Of a stretch of 54,249 bases of DNA, positions 15,396-24,552 are shown piece by piece (the stretch's first letter is position 1; each line of letters starts with the position of its first letter). Origin of the DNA: an uncultured Bacteroidota bacterium (lineage in GTDB: Bacteria; Bacteroidota; Bacteroidia; Chitinophagales; Chitinophagaceae); NCBI GenBank assembly GCA_903905065.1, contig CAIVEW010000030.1, positions 1 through 54,249 of the forward strand, read 5' to 3'. The translations under genes and the position numbers were made by a program. Under the pieces are notes generated by a model. That model saw only the letters and a list, made by a program, of their open reading frames with translations, made no database searches and was not told the origin of the DNA.

Positions 15396-17492
15396 TCAAC
15401 TTATCTTTCCCCAATGCGATTGTTTCGCCTGTTGTTTCAACATAAATCGTAAGGGTTGATTACCCGGCAGACTCAATGACGGATCATTGTCAAGCACCTG
15501 TTGTGCCACAATCCGGGTTTCTTCCAGTATTGCGCCATCCAGCACAATATCTGCCAGTTTGAATTTAAGCAGGCCGCTTTGTTTTGTGCCATACATGTCG
15601 CCCGGCCCACGCATAGCAAGGTCTTCCTCTGCTATCTTAAAGCCATCGGTTATAGACACCATGATCTGTATACGTTTATAGCTTTCATCTGATATTTTGT
15701 TCCCGGTGAGCAGTATGCAGTATGATTGGTCCGCACCGCGCCCTACTCTTCCCCTGAGCTGGTGCATCTGCGACAGGCCGAAACGTTCTGCACTTTCGAT
15801 AAGCATCACAGACGCATTGGGCACATTCACCCCCACCTCGATTACTGTAGTGGCGACCAGCACGTTGGCCTCTCCTTTCACAAACCGTTGCATATTTCGC
15901 TCCCGCTCGCCCACTTCCTGGCGACCGTGCACCATTGCGATCTTATACTTGTTTTCATTGAACCATATCTTCACCTGCTCGTATCCCGCCATCAGGCTCT
16001 CATAGTCCATCTTTTCAGACTCTTCTATCAGCGGGTAAACTATATATGCCTGCCTGCCTTCGTCTACCTGGCTGCGGATGAATTCCATCACTTTCATTCG
16101 TCCAGCATCTTTGCGGTGTACCGTTTTTATCTCTTTTCTGCCAGGTGGCAGTTCGTCAATTACCGACACATCAAGGTCTCCATACATGGTCATAGCGAGC
16201 GTCCGGGGTATTGGGGTTGCAGTCATTACCAGCACGTGCGGAGGCATCTCATTCTTTTTCCACAGTCGTGCGCGCTGCCCCACCCCAAAACGATGTTGCT
16301 CATCGATCACTGCCAGGCCAAGGTTTTTGAACTGTACACTGTCCTCTATTAGTGCATGCGTACCCACCACTATCTCCGTACTGCCCTCAGCAAGCTCCGC
16401 CAGTATCTCCTTTCTCAATTTTCCTTTTACATTTCCAGTGAGTAACCTCACCCGTATGCCCATATCTTCCAGTAACTCGCTAATACTGATATAGTGTTGC
16501 TGCGCGAGTATCTCGGTAGGGGCCATGATGCACGCCTGGAAGCCGTTGTCCAGTGCCAGAAGCATGGACATGACCGCTACAATCGTCTTACCGCTGCCTA
16601 CATCCCCCTGTAGCAGCCGGTTCATTTGCTTGCCTCTGCCCATGTCCTGCCGTATTTCTTTCAACACGCGTTTTTGAGCACCCGTAAGCTCGAACGGCAA
16701 ATGGAGCCTGAAGAAATCATTAAAATGGTCGCCAACTTTTTCAAACCTCCACCCTTGCTGCGCCGTGTGCTGTAACCGCAACCGCGCGATCATCAATTGG
16801 GATATAAACAACTCTTCCCACTTCATCCGGTACCGGGCAAGTTGCTCATGCTCATCACTATCCGGGAAGTGAATCCAGCGAATAGCTGCGTAGCGGCTGC
16901 AAAGGTTGTATTGTTTTATTATTTCTGCAGGCAGCACTTCTGGTATGTCACCCGGCTTCAATTTTTCAAAAAGCGCCTGCGTGATCTTTGCAAATGACCG
17001 GTTGGTAATGCCTTTGGCGATCAGTTTTGTTGTGCTGGAATAAACCGGCTGCCGGCCCGCTATTGCGGTATCTGCGTTCCACAATTCTATTTCGGGATGG
17101 GAAATATTGTAAAAGCCATTGAATAAACTTACTTTCCCGAATACTATGTACCGCTCATTCTCCTTCAGCGTTTTCTTCATCCACTGGGCGCCCTGGAACC
17201 ACAGCAATTCTATCCGTCCTGTATCGTCGTAAAGAGTCGCAATGAGGCGTTTCTTAAATCCTGTCCCTTCTTCAGTTAAGTTCACCAATATGCCAGCAAT
17301 CTGAACATACTCCGTGGTGGAATTAATGGCCGCTATTTTGGTTATCTGTGTGCGGTCGAAATAGCGATACGGATAATGGTAGAGAAGGTCCTCAAAGGTG
17401 CTGATCTGCAGTTCCTGCCGCAGCATCTCGCCGCGTTGCGGGCCAACGCCTTTGAGGAATTCAATGGGAGATTCTAATGTAGATAAATTCAA
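15396..17492 (-). CDS. recG: ATP-dependent DNA helicase RecG
   Basis: Reverses stalled replication forks and migrates Holliday junctions. 698 residues: N-terminal wedge (OB) domain about 1-250 (LKGVGPQRGEML at the start, then YHYPYRYFD), then helicase motifs LLQGDVGSGKT (293-303), MAPTEILAQQH and DEQH (397-400), and the C-terminal helicase and RecG-specific parts (ATTVIEVGVNVPNA, QLRGRVGRG). The frame starts with TTG 17492, because a stop lies two codons upstream and the next ATG would delete the family N-terminus. It begins 10 bases after the purD stop, so the two are co-transcribed. Confidence 0.96.
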   Translation of the reverse strand: MNLSTLESPIEFLKGVGPQRGEMLRQELQISTFEDLLYHYPYRYFDRTQITKIAAINSTTEYVQIAGILVNLTEEGTGFKKRLIATLYDDTGRIELLWFQGAQWMKKTLKENERYIVFGKVSLFNGFYNISHPEIELWNADTAIAGRQPVYSSTTKLIAKGITNRSFAKITQALFEKLKPGDIPEVLPAEIIKQYNLCSRYAAIRWIHFPDSDEHEQLARYRMKWEELFISQLMIARLRLQHTAQQGWRFEKVGDHFNDFFRLHLPFELTGAQKRVLKEIRQDMGRGKQMNRLLQGDVGSGKTIVAVMSMLLALDNGFQACIMAPTEILAQQHYISISELLEDMGIRVRLLTGNVKGKLRKEILAELAEGSTEIVVGTHALIEDSVQFKNLGLAVIDEQHRFGVGQRARLWKKNEMPPHVLVMTATPIPRTLAMTMYGDLDVSVIDELPPGRKEIKTVHRKDAGRMKVMEFIRSQVDEGRQAYIVYPLIEESEKMDYESLMAGYEQVKIWFNENKYKIAMVHGRQEVGERERNMQRFVKGEANVLVATTVIEVGVNVPNASVMLIESAERFGLSQMHQLRGRVGRGADQSYCILLTGNKISDESYKRIQIMVSITDGFKIAEEDLAMRGPGDMYGTKQSGLLKFKLADIVLDGAILEETRIVAQQVLDNDPSLSLPGNQPLRFMLKQQAKQSHWGKIS

Positions 17493-17502
17493 AATTTATA
17501 CC

Positions 17503-18777
17503 CTAAAATTCAAAACCTATATCGTTCCGATAGTACTTTCCTTCATACTCTATGATGGCCGCATTTTCATAAGACTTTTCTAAAGCCAGTTTTATGTTGT
17601 CCCCATAAGAAGTGATGGCGATCACCCGTCCACCATTGGTAACTGTTTGACCATCTTTAACGGCAGTGCCGGCATGAAACAACAGGCTGCCTCTCACTTT
17701 TTCGAACCCACTCATAACCTTTCCTTTCTCATAATCGCCGGGATAACCTTTAGATACCATCATCACCGCTGCAGCCGCTTTCGCGCTATGTTGGGTTCTC
17801 ACTTCATTGAGTTTACCCTCCTGCATCGTTAGTATCAACTCCACGAGATCATTTTCCAGGCGGGGGATTACAACTTCTGTTTCCGGATCTCCCAGGCGGC
17901 AGTTGTATTCTATCACAAAAGGCTCATCCTTTACCTTTATCAAGCCAAAGAAAATAAATCCCTGGTAGGTGATTCCTTCACTTTTCAATCCTCGTACGGT
18001 TGGCTCAATGATACGCTCCGTAACCTTTTGCATAAAGGATTCATCTGCAAAAGGCACCGGTGAAATAGCGCCCATACCGCCTGTGTTGAGGCCGGTGTCG
18101 CCTTCGCCTATTCGTTTGTAATCTTTCGCTTCCGGCAACAGCACATAATTTGTACCGTCTGTAAATGCAAAAACTGAAAGCTCTATACCATCCAGGAATT
18201 GTTCAATCACCACATTCTTGCTAGCCTCGCCAAACTGCTCATTCATCACCATTGCCCGGAAAGCCTTTACGGCTTCTATAGTATTGTGAGCTATCACTAC
18301 ACCCTTTCCGGCCGCCAGCCCGTCGGCCTTTATTACAATAGGAGGTTCGCTACGCTTAATGAAAGCGACCCCTTGCTCAAAACTGCCCGCTCTAAACTCC
18401 CTGTATGCAGCCGTGGGTATGCTATGCCGCTCCATGAATTTCTTCGACCACAGCTTGCTGCCCTCCAGTTGCGCCCCCTCCTTTGATGGTCCAACTACAA
18501 TAATATGTTTCAGCGCAATGTCGCCTTTGCAGAAATCATAGATACCGGCAACCAGCGGGTCTTCGGGGCCGGGTATAAGAATATCTATTTTATACTCAAT
18601 ACATGCTTTTTTTATGCCTTCGAAATCATTGTAAGACAGGGGCAAATTAATACCGTATGCTTCTGTGCCAGCATTGCCGGGAGCTATATAAAATTTACCA
18701 CATAGCGGGCTTTGGCTTAATTTCCATGCAAGGGCACACTCGCGGCCGCCAGAGCCAAGGAGAAGTATATTTTTCAT
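17503..18777 (-). CDS. purD: Phosphoribosylamine-glycine ligase
   Basis: ATP-grasp enzyme that joins glycine to phosphoribosylamine in step two of purine synthesis. 424 residues: LLGSGGRECALAWKLSQS at the N-terminus, the ATP-grasp core VIKADGLAAGKGVVIA near 155, and GLNTGGMGAISPVPF and EYNCRLGDPETEVV motifs further on. Complete and of normal length. First gene of a purD-recG pair; other pur genes are not in the window. Confidence 0.96.
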   Translation of the reverse strand: MKNILLLGSGGRECALAWKLSQSPLCGKFYIAPGNAGTEAYGINLPLSYNDFEGIKKACIEYKIDILIPGPEDPLVAGIYDFCKGDIALKHIIVVGPSKEGAQLEGSKLWSKKFMERHSIPTAAYREFRAGSFEQGVAFIKRSEPPIVIKADGLAAGKGVVIAHNTIEAVKAFRAMVMNEQFGEASKNVVIEQFLDGIELSVFAFTDGTNYVLLPEAKDYKRIGEGDTGLNTGGMGAISPVPFADESFMQKVTERIIEPTVRGLKSEGITYQGFIFFGLIKVKDEPFVIEYNCRLGDPETEVVIPRLENDLVELILTMQEGKLNEVRTQHSAKAAAAVMMVSKGYPGDYEKGKVMSGFEKVRGSLLFHAGTAVKDGQTVTNGGRVIAITSYGDNIKLALEKSYENAAIIEYEGKYYRNDIGFEF

Positions 18778-18870
18778 TTTTCTGAATTCCCTGCAAAAAA
18801 ACTAAAAAAAAGGCGCAACACTGATAATTTTATTTATTTTGGCAGTTCAGCAAAATACAAATTCATATTT

Positions 18871-20469
18871 ATGAGTATTAACAATGAGCAGGATCTCGAA
18901 ACGTCGCTAGATATGCCTGTAAATGTAGAGGCATCGGGTAAGGGTCATCCTAAAGGGTTGTATGTGTTATTTGCGACTGAGTTTTGGGAGCGTTTCAGCT
19001 ATTACGGTATGCGCGCGATCTTCGCCCTGTACATGACCAAAATGCTGCTATTGGACAAGGCTGCGTCCAGCACTATTTATGGAACATATACAGGCTTGGT
19101 TTATCTGACACCATTGATAGGCGGCTACGTAGCCGACCGGTACTGGGGCAACAGAAAATCCATTTTTGTAGGGGGGCTACTCATGGCCATGGGGCAATTT
19201 CTAATGTTCTTTTCAGCATCCCTTTCGCATGCTACCGATAAGGGCGCAGCCATCACTATGATGTGGGCCGGCTTAACCTTACTCATATTTGGCAACGGCT
19301 TCTTCAAACCAAACATCTCGACAATGGTGGGCCAGCTCTACAAGGAGAACGATAACCGGAAGGATGCAGCTTACACCATTTTCTACATGGGCATTAATGC
19401 GGGCGCGTTTTTAGCACCTTTTGTGTGCGGCACGCTTGGTGAAAAATTCGATTTTAAATGGGGGTTCCTTTCGGCCGGTGTAGGTATGCTGCTGAGCCTT
19501 ATTATCTTTTATTTTACGAAGAACAAATACGTTGTTGCACCAGATGGCCGCCAACTAGGAATAGGCCCTAATAAACTGACCGATACTTCTGCAACGAAAA
19601 CAGAGGTAACTGATACGAAAGGCGCAGGCGGCTTCAGCCAGCAACAACTTGTCATCCTCATTGGAGGTATTGTGGCCGTTTTCTCGCTCATACATTTTGT
19701 TGCAGGCGTAGATATCTGGGGTTCGCTGATCTATGGCATGACTATCGTTGGTCCGATCGTGATCATCACTGATAAGTCTCTATCCAAGATCGAAAAAGAC
19801 AGGTTGTGGGTCATCATCCTTATTATGATCTTCGTGATCTTCTTCTGGATGTGTTTTGAGCAGGCGGGGGTTTCGCTGACGTTCTTTGCTGAGGAACAGA
19901 CGAACAGGCATATCTTCGGAATGGAGATGCCAGCAAGCTATTTCCAGAGCTTCAACGCAGGGTTCATTATTATATTGGCTCCTATTATCAGCGCAATATG
20001 GGTAGCGCTGGCGCGCAAGGGTGTTAATGTTTCTGCACCGGTGAAACAATCTTTGGGCCTCGCATTTCTCGCTTCTGGATTCCTGTTCATCGCATTTGGT
20101 TCTAATGCTATACCTAAGGAAGGAGCAAGCATTATGTTCCTTACCGGCTGTTATTTTCTTCACACAGTGGGTGAACTGTGCCTCAGCCCTATAGGCTTGT
20201 CAATGGTGAATAAGCTAACACCCGGAAGGTTTACATCGCTTATGATGGGCATCTGGTTCCTGGCAATTGCAACCGGAAACAAACTTGCGGGCTTTATGAG
20301 CTCACTTTACCCAGACCCCACGGTTCCCGGGCATCCACATTTTTTCTCAATGGAGATTACCGACCTGCATACTTACTTTATGATATTCGTAGGCTTTGCC
20401 GGTGCAGCCGCAGTAATGCTTTTCCTGCTCAGTCGCAAACTGCAAAAGATGATGCATGGTATTTCATAA
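18871..20469 (+). CDS. POT/PTR family peptide transporter
   Basis: Proton-coupled di-/tripeptide importer of the inner membrane. 532 residues, about 14 predicted membrane segments. The family signature ATEFWERFSYYGMR carries the ExxER motif that couples protons to substrate near residues 35-48; GNGFFKPNISTMVGQLY is the PTR2 second signature and GELCLSPIGLSMV lies near the C-terminus. The long linker around 230-250 (TDTSATKTEVTDTKGAGG) is cytoplasmic. It is the first of two tandem homologues, separated by a terminator, so they are transcribed independently. Confidence 0.93.
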   Translation: MSINNEQDLETSLDMPVNVEASGKGHPKGLYVLFATEFWERFSYYGMRAIFALYMTKMLLLDKAASSTIYGTYTGLVYLTPLIGGYVADRYWGNRKSIFVGGLLMAMGQFLMFFSASLSHATDKGAAITMMWAGLTLLIFGNGFFKPNISTMVGQLYKENDNRKDAAYTIFYMGINAGAFLAPFVCGTLGEKFDFKWGFLSAGVGMLLSLIIFYFTKNKYVVAPDGRQLGIGPNKLTDTSATKTEVTDTKGAGGFSQQQLVILIGGIVAVFSLIHFVAGVDIWGSLIYGMTIVGPIVIITDKSLSKIEKDRLWVIILIMIFVIFFWMCFEQAGVSLTFFAEEQTNRHIFGMEMPASYFQSFNAGFIIILAPIISAIWVALARKGVNVSAPVKQSLGLAFLASGFLFIAFGSNAIPKEGASIMFLTGCYFLHTVGELCLSPIGLSMVNKLTPGRFTSLMMGIWFLAIATGNKLAGFMSSLYPDPTVPGHPHFFSMEITDLHTYFMIFVGFAGAAAVMLFLLSRKLQKMMHGIS

Positions 20470-20493
20470 ACAACTGATCGTACTTTACTTAGA

Positions 20494-20519
20494 AGCGGGA
20501 GTCATCTCCCGCTTTTTTT
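20494..20519 (+). terminator. Terminator between the two POT genes
   Basis: AGCGGGAG and CTCCCGCT pair perfectly around TCAT and are followed by a run of seven T residues. Classical rho-independent terminator. Confidence 0.9.
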
Positions 20520-20580
20520 ATGGGTTAAAAAAAGGGTGAATTGAAAATAAAGTTTATTTTGGTACTTCATTCTGCAGATA

Positions 20581-22080
20581 ATGGCAACAACAGCAAATAC
20601 GCAAACACTGGAAGAGATACAAAACTTTAAAGGCAAGTACCCGAAACAACTCTGGTATTTGTTCCTGTCGGAAATGTGGGAGCGTTTCTCTTTTTACGGT
20701 ATGCGCGGCATGCTCACCATATTTATGGTTGACAAAGCGCAATTGGCCATGACCGATCATGACGCCAATCTGCAGTATGGGGCTACACAGGCCTTTGTAT
20801 ATACGCTGGCCTTTGTTGGCGGCCTTTTTGCAGATAAGGTACTTGGTTTCCGGAAGTCTATATTCTGGGGCGGCTTCCTTATGATATTGGGCAGCTTCAT
20901 TCTTGCCATATCGCCGAAAGAATTCTTTTACGTTGGTATTAGCTTCACAATTGTGGGCACTGGTTTTTTTAAGCCCAATATATCTACTATGGTGGGCGAT
21001 CTGTATGCCAAGGGCGATGAGCGCAGAGATGCCGGTTTCGGATTATTCTACTCGGGAATTAATATAGGCGCTCTTGCCGGAGGTGCTTTGTGTGTATGGC
21101 TTGGTAAACATTATTCGTGGAATGCGGCGTTTTCATGTGCAGGTATCGTCATGACCATCAGCCTGCTGATCTTTATTTTTACGAAGCGAACACTAGGACC
21201 GATCGGCCTCTCGCCACTTGGCGGTAAGTTTACTTCAAGTAAGATAAAAATGTACGACATAATGGTGTACATAGGGTCTCTTTTGGCCATACCGCTCATC
21301 TTATTGCTGGTATCCAACTCCCGGTACACCGACCTTTTCATGTATACTGTTGGACCACTGACCTTGCTTTACATAATCTACGAAATGCTGAAGTATAACA
21401 AGATAGAACGACAAAAGATAACTGCGGCAATGGTGTTCATCATCTTCTCCATATTCTTCTGGGCGTTCTTTGAGCAAAGCGGCGGGTCTCTCAACCTCTT
21501 TGCAGCCAATAACCTTACAGATAAAGTAGTGGGCATACCCATGGATCCGAACGTGATCAACAACTCTTCCAACTCGGCATTTGTGATCCTGTTCAGCCCA
21601 TTTATTGGCTTGTTGTGGTTATGGCTGGCAAAACGCAAGCTCGAGCCAAATACGGTAGTGAAATTCGGCCTTGGATTTTTGTTTCTCAGCCTGGCATTCT
21701 ATGTATTTTATTATACCCGGTTCTTTGCGAATAAAAACGGCATCACTTCGTTAAATGTTTTCACCCTGGCTTATCTGATCATAACTATTGGTGAGTTGTG
21801 TCTCTCCCCTATTGGCATGTCTATTGTAACCAAGCTCTCCCCAAAACCTATGCATGGCGTAATGATGGGCATGTGGTTCCTTGCGAGCGCGTATGGGCAA
21901 TATGCTGCAGGTTTATTAGGTGCAGATATGTCTTCATCTAACCCGAATGCGTCACTTTCCGAGAAACTGATCTTATACACAGACGGCTACAAACACCTGG
22001 CTATTTATGCATTAGTTGCCGGAGTGGTTTTGATCGTTATATCTCCTTTAGTGCGAAAATTGATGCACGAGGTTCACTAG
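20581..22080 (+). CDS. POT/PTR family peptide transporter (second copy)
   Basis: 499 residues, about 14 membrane segments. It has LSEMWERFSFYGMRGML with the ExxER motif near residues 30-40, GTGFFKPNISTMVGDLYAKGDERRDAGFGLFYSGINIGAL, and GELCLSPIGMSIVTKLSPK. It lacks the linker of the upstream copy and differs throughout, so the duplication is old. TTTATTTTGG occurs before both copies (18832-18842 and 20549-20558) and may be a shared promoter element. Function: proton-driven peptide import; specificity unknown. Confidence 0.93.
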   Translation: MATTANTQTLEEIQNFKGKYPKQLWYLFLSEMWERFSFYGMRGMLTIFMVDKAQLAMTDHDANLQYGATQAFVYTLAFVGGLFADKVLGFRKSIFWGGFLMILGSFILAISPKEFFYVGISFTIVGTGFFKPNISTMVGDLYAKGDERRDAGFGLFYSGINIGALAGGALCVWLGKHYSWNAAFSCAGIVMTISLLIFIFTKRTLGPIGLSPLGGKFTSSKIKMYDIMVYIGSLLAIPLILLLVSNSRYTDLFMYTVGPLTLLYIIYEMLKYNKIERQKITAAMVFIIFSIFFWAFFEQSGGSLNLFAANNLTDKVVGIPMDPNVINNSSNSAFVILFSPFIGLLWLWLAKRKLEPNTVVKFGLGFLFLSLAFYVFYYTRFFANKNGITSLNVFTLAYLIITIGELCLSPIGMSIVTKLSPKPMHGVMMGMWFLASAYGQYAAGLLGADMSSSNPNASLSEKLILYTDGYKHLAIYALVAGVVLIVISPLVRKLMHEVH

Positions 22081-22118
22081 TTATGACCAATATCATTATC
22101 CGCGAATCGCATTCCACC

Positions 22119-22126
22119 TACTTTTG
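22119..22126 (+). promoter_or_regulatory. Promoter -7 element before the VIT gene
   Basis: TACTTTTG matches TAnnTTTG and ends 20 bases before ATG 22147. No -33 element was recognised. Confidence 0.4.
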
Positions 22127-22146
22127 CCCTGCAAAAAACTGACTCA

Positions 22147-22839
22147 ATGTCGACCCACTTCGAAAAGCACTTTAAAAACTCAGATATTATTACCGATGTT
22201 GTCATCGGCATGAGCGATGGGCTTACTGTGCCGTTTGCACTGGCTGCGGGGCTTAGCGGGGCTGTGCATGATACGCATATCATCGTGATAGCAGGCCTGG
22301 CGGAAGTGGCGGCGGGGTCGATAGCTATGGGCCTCGGCGGTTACCTGGCTGGCAAAACCGAAATAGACCACTACTATGCCGAGCAGAAGCGGGAGGAATG
22401 GGAAGTGGACAATGTGCCTGATAAAGAAAAAGAAGAGATACGCGAGATATTTGAAGACATGGGCCTTAGCTCCGAAACGCAGAAAATAGTGGTGGAGGAA
22501 ATAGCAAAGGATAAGGAAAAGTGGGTGGAATTTATGATGCGCAATGAACTGGGCCTGGAAAAACCAGATCCCAAAAGAGCACGTAACAGCGCGCTGAATA
22601 TCGGACTATCTTATATAGTAGGGGGTATGGTACCGCTGTCTCCCTATTTCTTCGCTTCATCGCCTTTGGAGGGCCTTAAATATTCGTGTGTTATTACCGT
22701 TTTATGCCTTTTCACCTTCGGTTTCTTTAAAGCTAAGGCCACAGGTCAGAATCCTTTGGGTGGTGCATTACGCGTGATGCTCATAGGCTCCGCGGCGGCT
22801 TCTGCAGCATTCTTTATTGCCCGCCTTTTCAATAACTAG
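22147..22839 (+). CDS. VIT1/CCC1 family metal transporter
   Basis: 230 residues with the vacuolar iron transporter fold: DVVIGMSDGLTVPFALAAGLSGA (helix 1 signature), EVAAGSIAMGLGGYLAGKTE, then a soluble acidic helical hairpin about 80-140 (EEWEVDNVPDKEKEEIREIFEDMGL) that in the family binds metal, and three further membrane helices (YIVGGMVPLSPYFF...). Relatives export Fe2+ or Mn2+ from the cytosol. Stand-alone gene with its own promoter element. Confidence 0.9.
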   Translation: MSTHFEKHFKNSDIITDVVIGMSDGLTVPFALAAGLSGAVHDTHIIVIAGLAEVAAGSIAMGLGGYLAGKTEIDHYYAEQKREEWEVDNVPDKEKEEIREIFEDMGLSSETQKIVVEEIAKDKEKWVEFMMRNELGLEKPDPKRARNSALNIGLSYIVGGMVPLSPYFFASSPLEGLKYSCVITVLCLFTFGFFKAKATGQNPLGGALRVMLIGSAAASAAFFIARLFNN

Positions 22840-22902
22840 CTTTTTCCGGAACCAAATTGTTAATAATCCTTAAAAACTTGCATTGATCGATTTTCTGTCA
22901 TT

Positions 22903-22919
22903 ACTTTGTAATTCAAAGT
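22903..22919. promoter_or_regulatory. Inverted repeat, candidate operator 1
   Basis: ACTTTG-TAATT-CAAAGT is a perfect six-base inverted repeat with a five-base centre. It ends seven bases before ATG 22927 of the membrane protein whose operon encodes a winged-helix regulator, and the same arms plus the following GCTTTT recur at 23894-23916. Position next to the start and the match to site 2 suggest an operator for that regulator, probably autorepressing. Confidence 0.65.
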
Positions 22920-22926
22920 GCTTTTT

Positions 22927-23568
22927 ATGCAACAGGATAATAAAGACGCTTCCTTAGAAGCCCTGCAGGAAATACGAAGTATCATGGACCGTTCCGCACG
23001 GTTTATTTCACTCAGTGGATGGTCGGGCATTTGGGCCGGAAGCACAGCGCTGGTGGGCTCCTATTTTGCCTATCAGTGGATGCAGCAGCCAGACTATAAA
23101 TATGCACGGGCTGCCCTCAGCGAAGGATCGCTAACCTATTTCAGCCCATTTATAGTCCATATCATTTTACTGGCGCTCTCGGTATTTATAATTGCGTTCG
23201 CAGGTGGTTATTACTTCACCTACAAAAAGGCCCACAGCCAGGGCCATAAATTATGGAACAACGCGTCCCGCCAGATGTTGCTGCAATTATTATTCCCTTT
23301 GTTATCTGGCGGCATTTTCACGATGTTTTTTATTTACTATGGCGTGGCGATATTCATTGCGCCTGCCTGCCTCATATTTTATGGGCTGGCGCTCATTAGC
23401 GCCAGCAGGCATACGCTATCTGACATTCGCTACCTGGGCATGCTGGAGGTGGTACTTGGGTTCATTAATTTATTTTCGCCGGGGCATGGACTATATTTTT
23501 GGGCGGCAGGCTTTGGGGTGCTGCATATACTTTATGGGGTAATAATGCGAAACAAGTACGATAAATGA
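22927..23568 (+). CDS. Multispanning membrane protein, co-transcribed with a winged-helix regulator
   Basis: 213 residues with about six hydrophobic segments (GIWAGSTALVGSYFAYQWM, FIVHIILLALSVFIIAFAGGYYF, LLQLLFPLLSGGIFTMFFIYYG, LGMLEVVLGFINLF and others) and a short charged N-terminus. No family was recognised. The frame is open back to a GTG at 22918, but ATG 22927 is preferred because the candidate operator occupies 22903-22919. The regulator gene starts seven bases after the stop, so the two form a transcription unit. Membrane proteins next to this regulator type are common in Bacteroidota (recalled); the function is unknown. Confidence 0.75.
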   Translation: MQQDNKDASLEALQEIRSIMDRSARFISLSGWSGIWAGSTALVGSYFAYQWMQQPDYKYARAALSEGSLTYFSPFIVHIILLALSVFIIAFAGGYYFTYKKAHSQGHKLWNNASRQMLLQLLFPLLSGGIFTMFFIYYGVAIFIAPACLIFYGLALISASRHTLSDIRYLGMLEVVLGFINLFSPGHGLYFWAAGFGVLHILYGVIMRNKYDK

Positions 23569-23575
23569 TTGGCAA

Positions 23576-23875
23576 ATGAGCAACCCGATAGGACAACTGA
23601 ATAAAATTTTCGACAGCCGTATCCGTATTGGTATCATGAGTGCTTTGATGGTCAATGAAAGTGTAAATTTTAACGACCTGAAAGCGCTGATAGATGTCAC
23701 CGACGGGAATCTTGCCACGCATTTGAAAACACTGGAGGACAATAATTTTATTAAAGTCCAGAAAGGGTTCATAGGCCGCAAGACAAATACACTGTACTCG
23801 ATCACCAAACCGGGAGAGAAAGCATTCCGCGCTCACCTGGATGCGCTCGAAAAAATAATAAAAGGACTGAGCTGA
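23576..23875 (+). CDS. Winged-helix transcriptional regulator (HTH_34 type)
   Basis: 99 residues, entirely one winged-helix DNA-binding domain: LNKIFDSRIRIGIMSALMV, then FNDLKALIDVTDGNLATHLKTLEDNNFIKV (recognition helix in TDGNLATHLKTLE) and the wing GFIGRKTNTLYSITKPGEKAFRAHL. This is the small Pfam HTH_34 / MarR-like group, in which one domain binds as a dimer. It probably represses its own operon and the next one: matching inverted repeats lie at 22903-22919 and 23894-23910. No ligand-sensing domain is present, so the signal may come from the membrane partner. Confidence 0.88.
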   Translation: MSNPIGQLNKIFDSRIRIGIMSALMVNESVNFNDLKALIDVTDGNLATHLKTLEDNNFIKVQKGFIGRKTNTLYSITKPGEKAFRAHLDALEKIIKGLS

Positions 23876-23893
23876 TTTTTTTTTGCTCCATTC

Positions 23894-23910
23894 ACTTTGA
23901 AAAACAAAGT
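23894..23910. promoter_or_regulatory. Inverted repeat, candidate operator 2
   Basis: ACTTTG-AAAAA-CAAAGT has the same six-base arms and five-base spacer as the site at 22903, and the following GCTTTT is also shared. It begins 18 bases after the regulator stop and ends 54 bases before the next gene. Likely the second binding site of the HTH_34 regulator, controlling the 23965-25589 run. Confidence 0.65.
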
Positions 23911-23964
23911 GCTTTTGTTGACTAAATGCACAGATGAAAATTTGTAAACTTCAAAACTAATGAA

Positions 23965-24543
23965 ATGAAACAGCTCACTAAAACATTCGTATCGTGCCTC
24001 CCTTTGTTCTGCGCCATTGTCTGTATCTACGGGATCGTTTACCTCGCCAATCAGCAATACATCCGCCTCTCCGCAAATGAGATACCGATGCAGTATGCAA
24101 TAGAAACAAAAACAAGATTGGAAAATGGCATACCGTTAACACAGGCGATCAAGGGCGTTGACTCTACCGATATGCGAAAAAGCCTGGCGCCTTTTGTAAT
24201 TATCTGCGATAACAAAGGTCAGCAAAAAGCCTCGACTTCAACATTGAACGGACATATGGTTGCGCCGCCCGCTGGGGTGTTTGCCGTGGCAAAACAAAAC
24301 GGCGAAAATCGCAGAACTTGGCAGCCCGAACCTGGTGTGCGGAATGCGATCGTCGTTCTGCCCTACTCCGTCGACGGCGAGCAAGGCTATGTGATCGGCG
24401 GACACTCACTTCGTGAAACGGAAGATCGCGAACGATTCCTGCTAGGACAAATTGCCTTCGGTGTCCTGATGACACTTTTAGCCACGTTCATCACGGCGCT
24501 CATATCGGGCTTTATCAGTAACAAAATTACTCCGGCAGCTTAA
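23965..24543 (+). CDS. Membrane protein with an extracytoplasmic domain
   Basis: 192 residues with a transmembrane segment at about 11-28 (CLPLFCAIVCIYGIVYLA), a soluble middle domain of about 120 residues (containing NAIVVLPYSVDGEQGYVIGGHSLRETEDRE), and a second membrane segment near 160-182. Most likely a periplasmic domain between two anchors. No family recognised. It is the first gene after candidate operator 2 and is nine bases upstream of the next gene, so it heads a three-gene unit. Confidence 0.7.
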   Translation: MKQLTKTFVSCLPLFCAIVCIYGIVYLANQQYIRLSANEIPMQYAIETKTRLENGIPLTQAIKGVDSTDMRKSLAPFVIICDNKGQQKASTSTLNGHMVAPPAGVFAVAKQNGENRRTWQPEPGVRNAIVVLPYSVDGEQGYVIGGHSLRETEDRERFLLGQIAFGVLMTLLATFITALISGFISNKITPAA

Positions 24544-24552
24544 ATAAGAACT

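Noticed and set aside
15726..16352. 208-codon plus-strand frame inside recG
   Set aside because: Antisense shadow: recG motifs are complete on the minus strand.
18829..20560. TATTTTG words before the two POT genes as firm promoters
   Set aside because: One base short of the TAnnTTTG consensus and no -33 element, so kept only as a remark.
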